DNA from: Blepharisma stoltei
Taxonomy: Eukaryota; Ciliophora; Heterotrichea; Heterotrichida; Blepharismidae
Direction of reading: 5' to 3'
NCBI GenBank assembly: GCA_914767885.1
Contig: CAJZBQ010000018.1
Coordinates: 310,001-374,000, forward strand
DNA: 64,000 nt
Numbering within the stretch: position 1 is the first letter of the stretch; the number at the start of each line of letters is the position of its first letter. Under the pieces are notes generated by a model, which was not told the origin of the DNA, searched no databases, and worked only from the letters and a program-made list of their open reading frames with translations. Positions 31,322 through 42,405 of this stretch are shown here, in pieces. The translations under genes were made by a program, and so were the position numbers.

Positions 31322-31774
31322 TTAATTAACGATTAATTTAACAGCATTTTCAGCAGCTCGTTCGAGCTTTAAAAATCTAATTTTTTCTGTCAGAGTCTTA
31401 GGAGTTCTTCTTTCTTCTGCAATTTGTTTTAGAATGTCATAAATCAGATTAATTTTTTGCTTTGAAATTTCTTCATCTGATTTCATGCAGTCTTTTATGC
31501 ACTCAGTGCATACACTTACAGCTCTCTTTATTATTGATCGCTTTTTTCGATAAAGGATTTTTGCAAAGCTTCTTAAATGAGATTCGTGAGCTTCTAAGTC
31601 CATTTCTAAAATTGTGTTTGATTTTGATAGGATGTCTAGTTTTGAGCTTCATTCTTGCATAAATAAATCGAGTTCATTTGCAGTGTTTTGGAAAGACTCT
31701 ATTTCTTTGCCTAAAATAGAGTGATTTCCTTTCAGTGAGGATGCTAGGTTGACCCAACGATAAAAATCTTGCAT
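31322..31774 (-). CDS. Small coiled-coil protein, unknown
   Basis: A 150 aa protein from ATG 31774 (MQDFYRWVNLASSLKGNHSI), reading through one TGA as Trp (EWSSKLDILS). Mostly helical and charged, with a basic cluster KILYRKKRSIIKRAVSVCTE. A Met at 31603 gives a 93 aa alternative, but the upstream codons read naturally once TGA is Trp. No domain recognised. Confidence 0.65.
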
Positions 31775-31935
31775 TTTAATTTTAATCCGTTTTAGGGATT
31801 TTTAAGCCAAAATGGTTTTTGATATGGCTGATTTTAATTTACATAAATTGGAGGAGATTTATGGTAATTTTTCAAGAAAGAATAAGGAGATTTCGTAAGG
31901 CTTAGATATGTGGGAGAGAGGGAAAGCAAAGTTAA

Positions 31936-32401
31936 AGTAAGACTAGATAGTTAAGTTAGAATGAGTCTTTGGGGAATATTTTCAGCCCTAGCCGCTTTTG
32001 CTTGCTTCTGACTTCTTGTCCTAGTGATCGGCTTGCACTTACACTCTTTTCTTTCGACGTCACCAAAAAATGGTGGCGTCTCAATTTCTCGGAAGACGGA
32101 CCCAGGCACTTCCTTGGGCAAATTTTTTACTGGTCGGAATGATCTACCTGGGATGAGAGGTAGGGCACAACCCTTAATCCTCCTTCTGGTCCCCATTGCC
32201 CTTTGCTCCAAAAATGTGGAGTTGTCGCATAGACTTTGGTTTTTTTGTCTATGGGCGGGGTAAAAGCGTTTTGTGGTATCCCTATAAGGAGAAAACCCAC
32301 CAGACACAATTTCCACGTACCATACCCTCTTAGGCCAAAAAAACCCCGAGGGTATGGGAGAAGGGCGGGTCGGACAAGTCATCATTTTATTTGTGTAAGT
32401 A
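31936..32401 (-). mobile_element. SINE-like element, about 466 bp
   Basis: Flanked by AAAGTTAA (31928-31935; 32402-32409). On the minus strand it begins AAATAAAATGATGACTTGTC and shares long stretches with the shorter element at 39814-40116 (for example the TCCGACCCGCC and CCAAGGAAG regions). It lies just upstream of a doubtful small frame. Confidence 0.7.
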
Positions 32402-32465
32402 AAAGTTAAGATTTTGATATTACTGATCATGACGAAGAATTGGAAGATAGGGTGTAGCTGGTGAG

Positions 32466-32669
32466 ATGGCGGTAGAAAAAGAAAGAAAATTGATAAACTA
32501 TTCAATATATACTTCGCTTTCAAAAGAGAGCATGAGCATGTGGGAAAAAAATGCCATTAAACTTCTTATTAGAGAAAACTATAATTTCAATGAGGCATCA
32601 TATAGAAGACTTAATATCGTAATCAATACTCATTTGAAATGGCATTTATATATGAATTTTCAAGTTTAA
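32466..32669 (+). CDS. Doubtful small open frame
   Basis: A 67-codon frame (MAVEKERKLINYSIYTSLSK...) downstream of a SINE-like element. The residue mix is plausible for a protein, and an upstream stretch DFDITDHDEELEDR could be an earlier exon, but I could not join them with a standard 15-16 nt intron. Possibly part of a gene split by the SINE-like insertion. Confidence 0.3.
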   Translation: MAVEKERKLINYSIYTSLSKESMSMWEKNAIKLLIRENYNFNEASYRRLNIVINTHLKWHLYMNFQV

Positions 32670-32837
32670 ATCTAAATCAAACGCTTGCAACGAAAAATTT
32701 GGTTTCTTCTTGCGAATCAGAATAATTTGCTAAAGTTATTTTAGCTAAACTTTCTTAATCTATTAAGAATTGCTTATTTTTTATCTGTCAACACTTATTC
32801 TCTCCCTTTAATAAAATCCAGCGCCATTATATCCAAT

Positions 32838-33254
32838 TTGAATATGAGCTACCAAATGCTATCAAAAGAAGCCCTTCTTTCTGAAAATCTCAAACTTAGA
32901 CAAGAAAGACTTGCATTTTACAACTTAATCTCAATTACCCAAGACCAAATCTCTATTTTGCAAAAGATTTCAAGCGAAAATGACTCATCTCAAAATACCC
33001 CAAATCATATCACAAATCAAAAATCTTATTCCTCCGAATACAAAGAAGCTGCTGATTTTTTACTTCAAGAATTTAAAGAAGCAGTTGAAGTTGATCTTAA
33101 ATTGATAGATGCAGAGTCCAGCCTATTATCTAGCAATGAAGACATGGACAAAGGAGATTACTGTGATCTTCTTCAGAAAATAATAGAAAAAAAAATCAGC
33201 ACATATAATCACGTTATGCTTGCAATTAGGGCAACCAAACTTGCAAAAAGTTAA
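32838..33254 (+). CDS. Small helical protein, unknown
   Basis: A 138 aa uninterrupted frame, MNMSYQMLSKEALLSENLKL..., with predicted amphipathic helices at both ends around a Ser/Asn-rich linker (SSENDSSQNTPNHITNQKS). The second Met (MSYQ) is a possible start. No domain recognised. It precedes the patatin-like gene on the same strand. Confidence 0.6.
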   Translation: MNMSYQMLSKEALLSENLKLRQERLAFYNLISITQDQISILQKISSENDSSQNTPNHITNQKSYSSEYKEAADFLLQEFKEAVEVDLKLIDAESSLLSSNEDMDKGDYCDLLQKIIEKKISTYNHVMLAIRATKLAKS

Positions 33255-33345
33255 ATAAAAGGTTAAATTTTTGTTTATTTTTAATTAGTTTATGAGTAAT
33301 TATATAGTGATAAATGTATGGAAAATATCATGTTTGTAATAGAAA

Positions 33346-34735
33346 ATGTGGATTTTGGTGATTCTGATTATAAATTATATTTTATGTGTTTTTTCACTTC
33401 CTGAGAAATGCCGAGCTTTATCAATAGGAGGAGGAACTGATAGGGGAGCTTATGAGGCAGGGGCGATTATTGGATTAATAAATAGTCTTCCAGCTGATGA
33501 ATCACAGTGAAAAGTAGTGACTGGAGTTGGCACAGGAGCCCTTAACGCATTAATTGTTTCACAGTTTTCTATCGGTAAAGAAAATTTTCTCACACAAGCT
33601 TTATTAGAATTCTGGGGTAATTTTACGTATAAAAAAATATACAAAGATTGGGATGGTTGATATATTGAAGCATTCAGGTCAAAATCAGGTCTTTATAACT
33701 CATCTCCTATGAATGATACAATTAAGAGTTTAGGCTCTCAAAATTTTGAAAGATTTTTGGGTGTTGGAACCACAGACCTTATATCAGGAAATTATGTGTT
33801 TTTTAATTCTACGACTCAAAGTAAAGATGCAATGCTTTTAGGAATATATGCTAGTGCGTCAGATTACGGATATCTCCCTATAGTTGAATATAATGAGTTT
33901 AAGCTTGTTTCTGGGCATATTAAATTTGCAACTGATATTTTGCATGCATAAATAAAATGGCATTCGGTTCGAGAGAAATTAGCTTTGCTAATTTTTCTCT
34001 CCCTCATGGAATTTTATTTATAGGGTTAGGCTTTCACTCGAGAAACTTCTGGACAGCAATAGCGGTTTAACTCTGGGGATAACCAGAGGAACTGCTCCTC
34101 AGTCCTTTCAAGATTTCGGGCTTTTACCTCTCAGCACATCCCCACGGGAGGATGACCCTTAGGCGGAACACGCGCAGGAGCTGAGTCGAGACAAGGGCGA
34201 CGGCATCGCGCCGGGTGAGACGTGCAGCAAGGCTGGTGAAGCAGGAGTTGATAGAAGGCTTGGCCAGGGCTGACCTGTTCCAAGATGGCTCGCCTACGTC
34301 ACTAGTTTTGCCATAGGCCCTTTTGGGCTGCGGCACTAGACACCTTAAACACCAGATAATTAAGTTAAGTTAAGTTAAGATATTTTGCATGCAGTAAATG
34401 CGTGCTATGAACTTGGATATGCTCAAAAGGATATAATTCTCGATATAGTTTTGACATCTGGAAAAAGCATAGAGGTAGTCGACACAACACAATATAGGAC
34501 CCTTCAATTTTTAACAAGATATTGGGAAATTACATCATTTTATAGTGCGATGCAAGCAATCCTTAATTTAGGTATTGATTTTCCAGAAGTCACTGTAAGA
34601 TCTATTGTTTATCCTCAATCTCACCTTCCATACTCCTTTTATCTTTATGATTATTCACACAAAGAAAATGAAAAAATGCTTATTGAAGGTCAAAAAGATG
34701 CTATAAATTCTTTAGATTTTATTGTTAGTTCTTAA
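33346..34735 (+). CDS. Secreted patatin-like protein lacking the Ser nucleophile
   Basis: A 314 aa protein after removing the insert at 33936-34380. A strong signal peptide MWILVILIINYILCVFSLP starts at ATG 33346. The patatin oxyanion loop GGGTDRGAYEAG is present. The nucleophile elbow, normally GxSxG, reads GVGTGALNA, with Gly where Ser should be. Two TGA Trp codons are used (SQWKVV, DGWYIE). Lipid acyl hydrolase activity is therefore unlikely; it may bind lipid or be a pseudoenzyme (inference). Confidence 0.8.
33936..34380 (+). mobile_element. SINE-like insertion/IES, 445 bp, in the patatin gene
   Basis: A 15 bp direct repeat GATATTTTGCATGCA (33934-33948; 34379-34393) contains the TA. The element starts TAAATAAAATGGCATTCGG and ends in the tail TTAAGTTAAGTTAAGTTAA. 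GC-rich interior. Collapse gives TDILHAVNACYELG. Confidence 0.85.
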
Positions 34736-35227
34736 TTTGCATTATAAATAAAATTTTTGGCTTAAATATATGATTTTTTAAAAATCTTGAATTTGGACAA
34801 TTATATTTTCAGATATATATAGAATAATTACGAAAACTTATTTGAATTTGCTTTAAAATTCAATTAAATGTTTTATTACTATACTTCGTGCAAACCATCT
34901 TGGTGAAAAAATAATTCATAAGAATTGAAATGATAAATAGAAAGATGAAATTGCTATTATGATCGAAAAAGTAATAAAATTTTGGTTTATAGATTAGCAA
35001 TTGAAACTCAGAAAAATGTGAGTTAACTCTTCAGCTCAATGTCAGAATGAATAGGTGCAAAATTAATAAATTTTCAAATTAAAATAAAAATTTGTATTTA
35101 AAAATATTTTTATATATAATTGTCTAAACTTGATACTAAATTTAAATTAAAGTCGTGCATACTGCTTTAAGATTGATAAAATCCAAAAAATATTTCTTTA
35201 GAAAAATATTAAAAGGTAAAATTATCC
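34736..35227. other. Intergenic, nothing recognised
   Basis: AT-rich DNA downstream of the patatin-like gene. Confidence 0.5.
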
Positions 35228-35583
35228 TTACTCCCCCCCTCCGTGAGTGAACAAAACCATTAGAAAAATCCCTATTTTTTGCCCAAAAGCCCACCCTCCG
35301 TGAGTGAACAAAAATTATTTTATGGAGAAAAAAAATTGATATATAAGTGATAATTAGTATAATGAAATCTAAAGCTAATTCTGTTTAATTTTAAACGAAT
35401 TGCTTTTCAAAACTTAAATTTTATAAATTAAATTAATATTTCCTTTCCAATGTTTTGCGAATTAGGAATTTTTTAAATTTCGAAAAAAAAATTTTTATAA
35501 AATTTATATAGATTTTTTTAAAAAAAAATTAACCCCCCTCCGTGAGTGAACAAAATTTTTTTGTTCACTCACGGAAAGGGGAG
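35228..35583. mobile_element. F1 IES, 356 bp, intergenic
   Basis: TTA flanks (35228-35230; 35584-35586), ends CTCCCCCCCTCCGTGAGTGA, inner repeat and right palindrome as in 62679-63058. A well-preserved F1 copy outside a gene. Confidence 0.88.
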
Positions 35584-36066
35584 TTAGTTAAATGAAAAAT
35601 TTATTTTCTGTATATGAATGGGAGATTAAGATATAATTATTTTTTTTTGCATTTAAGTAAACAATTACTATTTGTTTTTTTGATTTTCATCGAGTTGACT
35701 ATCTAAAATTCCTAACACGTTAGGATTAAGCTTATAAATAATTTTCAACATAGTTTTCAAATGTAAAATGGATAAGTGCTGACAATGCGAAATAAGTCAT
35801 TATATATTTATTCAACAATAAATAGGCTTCTTGAATATGACTTCACAAGTCTAAGCTTTTAGCTTTAGCATAAAGTTATTCAAATTTACTTATATTCAGG
35901 CATTTACTGCAATCAAAACTTATTAGATTTCCTCAGGCAGCCTAAAATTAAAAGATCGCTTGACCTTTAAATTTTTCAAATAGCTGCGCTTTTGCATTAG
36001 TTCTCAAAATTATTTATTTTTATTTTTTGAATTGACTTGCACAAAATAATTTTTTCAATCTTTTCG
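35584..36066. other. Intergenic, nothing recognised
   Basis: AT-rich DNA between an F1 IES and a SINE-like element. Confidence 0.5.
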
Positions 36067-36075
36067 AACTAAAAT

Positions 36076-36610
36076 CTTACACTTACACTTACACTTAATT
36101 AAATTATAGAAAAGCTTCCTCTCGGGATCCGGAGATCCTTATTCCCTTACTCGTCTGCTTCGCCAACAATTGTCTCACAACCTTCAAAGTCTTACTCCTA
36201 CCAGACATAGTAATTGACATGCTCCTTGGTAGTCGGAAAGAGGGGTCTGACTTCTAGAAAATTTGAAAAGCAAATTTCCCGGTTACGTGTTGCCAAGATG
36301 GAAATTCGTAGTTCAAGACACAACGCCTGGTATCGTGCTGGGGAAAGTCCTCGATCGAAAAAGGAATCTCACTGGTACTGCTGGGACACCCCTTTCCAAC
36401 TCCGAACTCCACTCTCCTCGGAGGTCAAACCTTGGCCTGGATGTGAGCTTGCTGTCTGCAAATCTGGACATTGAGCTCCGCCAAATCAAGTAAAACCCAA
36501 CTGGATGCACATACCGAACGCTAAAACTCCCTTCCACAATTTCCCTGGGTCTCCCCAGCTGCAGGTGCTAGGAGGTTGGGTTGGTTCGCCATGCCATTTT
36601 TATATATTCA
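36076..36610 (-). mobile_element. SINE-like element, about 535 bp, intergenic
   Basis: Flanked by AACTAAAAT (36067-36075; 36611-36619). On the minus strand it begins near ATATAAAAATGGCATGGCGA and ends in the tail TAAGTGTAAGTGTAAGTGT. GC-richer than its surroundings. Interior sequence seems to be a separate subfamily. Confidence 0.7.
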
Positions 36611-36686
36611 AACTAAAATTAAATAGAGAGCCTAATCTTATTCATGTTTGATAAATATGGAGGCGATGGCTTTTATTACAAGTTCA

Positions 36687-37166
36687 CTAAATTATTTTTA
36701 TATGATTTAACATGATTGGCAGGACTGGTAACTTCGGGTTTTCCAGAATTCGGCACGAATTTACCTTCGGGATGCTAATTTCTTCATGATTTCCTTCATT
36801 TTCCTCGAATTCATAATCCCAATTTGCTGGAATTTCTAGACCGGTTAAGAGCAAAGGCGAAATTTCTTGCAGTCGTTTTCTGGAAATTCTATGTCGGCTG
36901 TGAATCTTTTTGTGGACAGAAAGTTGTGAAGCCTGCCTGAATTTTTTCCCACACCCTGGCTCGTCACATGGGAAGGGTTTTTCCCCAGTGTGGATTAAGG
37001 CATGCTCCTTCAAGTTCTGCTTGCTCACAAAGAGCTTTTGGCACTGGTCACACGTGTAGGACTTAATCTTCAGGTGAGAAGAATTAATGTGCCTTCTCAG
37101 GTTGAATTTTGTTTTGTAAAGCTTGTGGCAAAAGTCGTAGTAGCACTCAAACATCATGGTCTCCAT
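36687..37166 (-). CDS. C2H2 zinc-finger protein
   Basis: A 159 aa protein with three tandem C2H2 fingers: CYYDFCHKLYKTKFNLRRHI, CDQCQKLFVSKQNLKEHALI and CDEPGCGKKFRQASQLSVHK. They are linked by HTGEKPF, so this is a DNA- or RNA-binding Kruppel/TFIIIA-type protein. Fingers 1 and 3 have the CX4C spacing common in TFIIIA and YY1. The C-terminus is acidic. The start MET at 37166 lies 9 bp from an F1-like IES. Confidence 0.8.
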   Translation of the reverse strand: METMMFECYYDFCHKLYKTKFNLRRHINSSHLKIKSYTCDQCQKLFVSKQNLKEHALIHTGEKPFPCDEPGCGKKFRQASQLSVHKKIHSRHRISRKRLQEISPLLLTGLEIPANWDYEFEENEGNHEEISIPKVNSCRILENPKLPVLPIMLNHIKII

Positions 37167-37174
37167 ATTTTTAT

Positions 37175-37478
37175 TTACACCTACCTTCCAAGAGCGAGCA
37201 AAACCATTGGAAAAATCCCTATTTTAGGCAAGCAAAAATCGTTTTTAATATAAAAATATTTTTTAATATAAAAGTAATAATTATAATGAAATCTCTAGCT
37301 AATTCTTTTTAATGCTAAACAGTTTGCATTTAAAATATAAATTTAAAAGTTAATATTTCTTTAAAGTTATTTCAAATTAGGATTTTAAAAAATTCTCGAT
37401 TTTCATATATAAATTTAAAAAACAATTTGCTGTTTACAAGCGATAAAATTTTTTTTGTTTGCTCACAAAGGGGGAGAG
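37175..37478. mobile_element. Diverged F1 IES, 304 bp, between ZnF and ALDH genes
   Basis: TTA flanks (37175-37177; 37479-37481). It has the F1 sub-repeats (GAGCGAGCAAAACCATTGGAA and TTTGCTCACAAAGGGGGAGAG) with many substitutions. Confidence 0.7.
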
Positions 37479-37490
37479 TTAGGAATTACC

Positions 37491-39191
37491 TTAACTTTTT
37501 ACGAAAACCGTTTTCATCACTGTGAACTCACGGATGCCGATTTCACCTAATTCACGACCCAAACCGCTGTTTTTGATGCCTCCAAAAGGCACTGGCACCA
37601 GGCTTTTTGTTACATCGTTAATAAAAATCATCCCAGCTTGAATTTTTGGAATAATTTCTTCTTCTGCTCTCTGGACATCTACAGTATAAATAGTAGCGCC
37701 TAGCCCATATTCTGTATTATTTGCTACTTCGATTGCTTCTTCCACACTTCCTACTTTATAAAGTGGGAACACAGGGCCGAACGTTTCCTCTTTCATCACA
37801 GGCATGTCTTGTGTAATATTAATCATTACAGTTGGCTCTAATTGGGTGCTTGACAAAACTCTTCCGCCATAGACAACTTGTGCGCCCATATGGGTTCCTT
37901 CACACGACGCCTATTTCATAATGCATATCACTTCGGCCTATTTTTTTGTCTAGTCTTTTTGGCATAATTTTTTTAAGCCTCTTTTTTTAACGCTAAAAAT
38001 TTATAATATAACTTCTGTCAAAAACAATAGAATAAAATTAACTGAAAATCACCTTGAAATAGTCATTATGGAATAATTTTCAAAGCAAAGGGATAAAAAA
38101 ATTCAAAAAAAATAAATAAAAAGCAATGAAAAAATAGGCAAAAAAAGGTGAAATATAGGCCCAAAAAATAGGCTAATAAAAAAGTTATGAAATAGTCATC
38201 TTGCAAAGACGCAACCCATATTAACTGATCTTTCTACTTGTCCTGCTATATTCGTCAAAATGTCTTCCCTTGCTAATGGGCCTAACTTTGTGGCTTCATT
38301 TAAAGGATCTCCAAATTTCCAATTTTCGAGCTCTTGTATAAGCTCATGATAAAACTCGTCATATACTGGCTCCTCTATAATAAATCTTTTTGGAGCAATA
38401 CATACCTGTCCACAAGCATTTAACCTTCTAATTACTGCTGATTTAGCCGCATTTTTTATGTTGCAGTCTCTTAGCACTATGAAAGGGTCGCTTCCTCCTA
38501 GCTCTAAAACACATTTTTTTAAATTTCTCCCAGCAATTTCAGCTACAGATCTTCCAGCCCTTACCGATCCTGTGATGTGGACTCCTTGTACCCTTTTATC
38601 AGCTATAACTTGACCTATTTGTTCAATAGTAAGCCTTACAGATTTAAACTCGTGCTCTAATCCTGCATCTGTGGTAATTTGGTCAATTGCTGCTGAGACT
38701 TGTGGCATATTTTCATCATGCTTTAATATGATTGTGTTTCCTGACATCAAATGTGGGACGACTGCTTTAAATGGAGTCCAGTATGGGAAATTGAAAGGCA
38801 TTATTACAAGCAGTGGACCAACTGGTTCAAATCTTACATATGAGCGGCCATCAGGAAGATCATAGGTAATTGGATGTAAAAGCTTTTCAGCATTTTCTGC
38901 ATAGTAGTCGCAGCATTCTGCACATTTTAAAATTTCAGAAATTGAATGAGTGATTGGTTTACCCATTTCAATTGTCATGAGTCTTGCGAGATGATTTTTT
39001 CTTTCTCTTATAAGGCTGCCTAGAAGTCTGATTTTCTCAGCACGAGCTTGGAAGGAAAGTTTGGAAAAGGACTGAAATGCAAGCTGAGAAGCATTGATAG
39101 TGTTTTCTAGCTCTTCTGGAGAAGTGAATTCATAAGTCTCTAGGAGTTCATGGGTATATGGATTTTTTGAAGCATAAACTCTTTGAGCCAT
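37491..39191 (-). CDS. Aldehyde dehydrogenase, succinate-semialdehyde type
   Basis: Oxidises aldehydes with NAD(P)+; the closest type is the class resembling bacterial Sad/YneI. It is 456 aa after removing the IES at 37889-38218, the normal length. The catalytic Cys is in ACGQVCIAPKRF and the general-base Glu in LELGGSDPF. The motif GPVFPLYK and the C-terminal GGIKNSGLGRELGEIGIREF are conserved. The IES interrupts VNMGAQVVYGG. Start MAQRVYASKN. Confidence 0.93.
37889..38218. mobile_element. IES, 330 bp, in ALDH
   Basis: TA-bounded (37889-37890; 38219-38220). The inverted ends start TATGGGTT and continue into GACGCCTATTTCATAA / GATGACTATTTCATAA about 20 bp inside. Only the outer TA pair restores frame. 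Confidence 0.85.
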
Positions 39192-39265
39192 ATTGTATAA
39201 AAATGAGTGCAGAGCGTTTAATGTTTAAAAAGAATTTAAAGAGATGATTTGAGATTGATTTAATG

Positions 39266-39545
39266 TTACCCATGAGTAAGTAAAACTATTGGAAAATCTT
39301 TTTTGGAAATTATACAGCACGAGCAAAATTGTTTATCTAAAATTTTTTTAAAATAAAATATTTGATTTATAATAATTTTATTCCAGTGAAATCTCTAATC
39401 TATTATATTCAATTTAAAATAATTTACATTCTTAAAAATAATTTATAAATAAAATTTTAAATTGGAATTTTTATAAAAGATTTTCAAAAATATTTAATCC
39501 ACTTCGTGAGGAATCAAAAAATTTATTCGACACAGAGGAAAAGAG
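39266..39545. mobile_element. Degenerate F1 IES, 280 bp, intergenic
   Basis: TTA flanks (39266-39268; 39546-39548) with worn ends CCCATGAGTAAGTAAAAC and GACACAGAGGAAAAGAG. It lies between the ALDH and kinase genes. Confidence 0.55.
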
Positions 39546-39648
39546 TTAGAACTATTAGGATTTGTTGATGAAATTAACTTTGATGCAAATTAGGAAAAAT
39601 TAGCTATGTTAAATATAATTTCGAAAATAGCACACGAAGGTGCCGAGA

Positions 39649-41890
39649 TTAAATACGTGAAATTCATGAATGGTACAACCCTTCTTTTGCGGTAATTCTT
39701 AATTCTGGATCCCAAACTATGCATTTTTTAACGAAATCTACAAATTCTTCATCGCAATTATCAAGAATATTTTCAATACACTTCGAAGTAGGTTTTTTAT
39801 TTCTTCTTTCAAATAAATGTAAATAAAACGGCGACTTATCCGACCCGCCATTCTGCCAGGGACAAAGGAGGAATAAGGTTGTGTCCTGTCTCTCATCCTC
39901 GGATAGATAATGCCGACCGGTAGGAGTTGTCCAAGGAAGCACCTGGTGCGTTTCCCCAAGAGATTGCGAAGTTACCATTTTTGGTGATTTCAAAAGAAAA
40001 GGCGTAAGTGAAAACTGATGCCTAAGGTGAGGAGTATGAAGTAGGCGAAAGCAGAGAGGGTGAAATAAATACCGAAGACGCATTCTAATTTAATTAATCT
40101 AATCTAATCATTCAAATAATTCCAAAAATTCTTTGTTGCCTGCGAAGCACTTGCTCTCATCTTTTACTTTCCTCAAAAATTCTGCTGAAGGAGTCCCAAT
40201 AGTGCACATAATTAAATTTAATAAATCATTTTGATCTCTCGCAGGAAAAAGCGGCAATCCTGTATGCAGTTCAACAATCACACATCCAAGAGATCACATA
40301 TCTATAGCTGTATACAGATTTAGCCTCAAAACAACTTCAGGCGCTCTATAATATCTACTCTGCATATAAGCTCCAAAAGCTCCTTCATTTATTTTGCATG
40401 ATGATCCAAAATCTATAAGTTTTATATCTAAATTTTCTTGATTTTTAAAAAGTATATTTTCAGGCTTTAAATCACAATGAATTATCATGTTATCGTGAAT
40501 ATGGTTAAGAGCTATAAGAAGCTGCTTTGTAATGATTTTAATTGTATTTAAATTTAATTTCCCATTGTTTGATTGAATAAATTGATAGAGATTATCACCA
40601 AGAAGTTCTTGCGACAAACAAACATGGCCTCGAAAATCAAATCTTTTTTGAATTTTAATAATATATTTGCTATTTGATTGATCAAGACTGTTGAGAAATC
40701 CAAGTAGTTTTGCTTCATCATTTCCTATTTTTCTGAACTGAAAGTGACGCTTAATCCTCTTTAAATTGGAAATAAAAAATCTGTTCCAAATTAAAGGGAT
40801 TTAATTTGCCAAAAAATGGAAATTTAATAGGGCGAGTTAAGAATTTTTATTGCAACAAAGTTATTAGCTTTGTGATCAAAGCATTTGAAAACTTGGCCAA
40901 AACTTCCTGAACCGATTTTTTTAATGATTTCATAGCGATAGCATATGTGATCTTTTGGGGTTCCGATATAATTTCCATCTTTATCATAATATTTCGGCAG
41001 GATTTTTCTCGTAATAGGAAAATAGTAAATCTTGTTACAAAGGGCTAATTCTCTTTTTTCTGTAGCGCTCAATTGCTTTACTCCCTCTTTAAATTAAATT
41101 TTTTTCCAACTTCTACTTTATTGGTCATAATAGAACGGTATGGCTAAGTAGCATACCTACCAGAAATATGGACTTGCCTTATGCAATCTAAGTCTGATAT
41201 AAAATATTGCTCTATTATAATCCCCCGTTTAAAACAAATAAATTAAGGTAAATTTCGATTTACCAACATGAAATAGGATATTAAAGCTATTTGCAAAGAA
41301 TAAATTTTTACCATAAAATATAAATTTTTTTCCAGTAATTTACCCAAAAATAGAATTATTAAAGATATTTTGCTCTAATTTAAAGGGAGAAGTAGTGACA
41401 TCGGAGAAATTTTAGAAAAGCAAGAGATATTTGTTTCAGGTTTCAAAATTTTGGGTTTTGGGGATATATTTGGAGTGCTATCTATTTTGTTGTTTGCTAT
41501 GAAAATATTTACATCGGAGCTGTTTTCTATACTACTATTTTTTGATAAACCCTTTGTTTTGTAATCGCTGATAACAAAATGACTTGCTATTAAAGAGCAA
41601 GTACGCTTTCTCATTGGTTTCTTTTCATTAATGTTTGCATTTTCAATGTTTATATCTTTATTTTCAATATCTACCCCTTCTTCGATAACTCTCCCAGGAA
41701 TTAGAAAATTCCTAATAATTAGTAGGGATTTTAGCACAGAATTTTTCAAATAGTAAAATTTATATGAATAGATCAAAATTTGCTTTTTCAAATTTTATTT
41801 GCAAACCCAATAATAAACAAATTTCGATTTATTATAATTTTACTATTTGTGCTAAAACCTCCACAAATAAGCTAGAATAAGATGATTCAT
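39649..41890 (-). CDS. DYRK-family protein kinase
   Basis: A 461 aa kinase assembled by removing four IESs (39814-40116, 40751-40836, 41079-41392, 41720-41872). The NAPA/DH-box region reads LKQLSATEKRELALCNKIYY and DKDGNYIG, typical of DYRKs. Catalytic motifs are intact: GSGSFGQVF, VAIKIL, HCDLKPEN, DFGSS. The activation loop is AYMQSRYYRAPE with the DYRK autophosphorylation Tyr (Y-x-Q-S-R-Y). TGA codes Trp in DMWSLGC and HSWISRI. The start ATG 41890 follows an in-frame stop. Confidence 0.92.
39814..40116 (+). mobile_element. SINE-like insertion/IES, 303 bp, in DYRK gene
   Basis: Direct repeat TTCAAATAA (39808-39816; 40111-40119) contains the TA. Starts near AAATAAAACGGCGACTTATC and ends in TAATCTAATCTAATCA. 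An internally shortened copy of the element at 31936-32401. Collapse gives KEFLELFERRNKKP. Confidence 0.85.
40751..40836. mobile_element. F2 IES, 86 bp, in DYRK gene
   Basis: TTA flanks (40751-40753; 40837-40839), CTCTTTAAATTGGAA end. Collapse gives VAIKILKRHFQFRKIGN. Confidence 0.82.
41079..41392. mobile_element. F2 IES, 314 bp, in DYRK gene
   Basis: TA-bounded (41079-41080; 41393-41394) with ends CTCCCTCTTTAAATTAAA and CTTCTCCCTTTAAATTAG. Collapse joins SPMSLKQLSATEKRE. Confidence 0.82.
41720..41872. mobile_element. F7 MITE/IES, 153 bp, in DYRK gene
   Basis: TA-bounded (41720-41721; 41873-41874); inverted ends TAGTAGGGATTTTAGCAC and TAGCTTATTTGTGGAGGTTT then TAGCAC, with inner AAATAGTAAAATT arms. 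Confidence 0.75.
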
Positions 41891-42405
41891 CTTAGGTTAA
41901 ATAATATTCCAACGACATTTTTCAAAAATCCTGTTTTTTGAGATATTCAATTTTTAATTTAATCTAAAATTTAAATGGCAGTTAGAGGTAGTTCCTGCAA
42001 CAGAGCTCAACGAGAGAAGTTCTCGACTTTGAGAGTATCGGCTTGAAGAGAAGCTTTCTTGACTTGGGGACGGAAACAGATCGACGGTTAGACTAGTCTC
42101 ATCTACGTTAGTCATAAATGTTGGTCCAAGTTGAGACAATGAGGGAGCAGGATTTTAAGAGCAATCATTTATCTAAGCTTAAACTAAAATTTAATCTAAA
42201 CCTAATGCTAAAATGTGACTTAAATTGAGGATTATTCATATTTATTATTTTGTCATTTGCATACATTAGCGTTAAATTTAAAATTAAACTATTATTTCTC
42301 TAATTTTTATATAAAAATTCAAACTTTTTTCATGAAAAATATATGATTCAACCCTTTCATTCTGGCCAGAAGAATTTATCCATTTATTTTTCTTATTATT
42401 TTTTT
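41891..42405. other. Intergenic, nothing firm
   Basis: AT-rich spacer between divergent genes. A Ser-rich open stretch on the minus strand (41954-42139) has no ATG and an upstream stop, so it is not called a gene. Confidence 0.45.

Noticed and set aside
37501-38220. Frameshifted or pseudogene aldehyde dehydrogenase
   Set aside because: Joining the inner CTATTTCATAA repeats gives a frameshift, but the outer TATGGGTT TA pair restores the normal 456 aa enzyme.
41954-42139. Ser-rich open stretch on the minus strand
   Set aside because: No ATG, in-frame stop just upstream, no domain; it could be a missed exon but cannot be supported.
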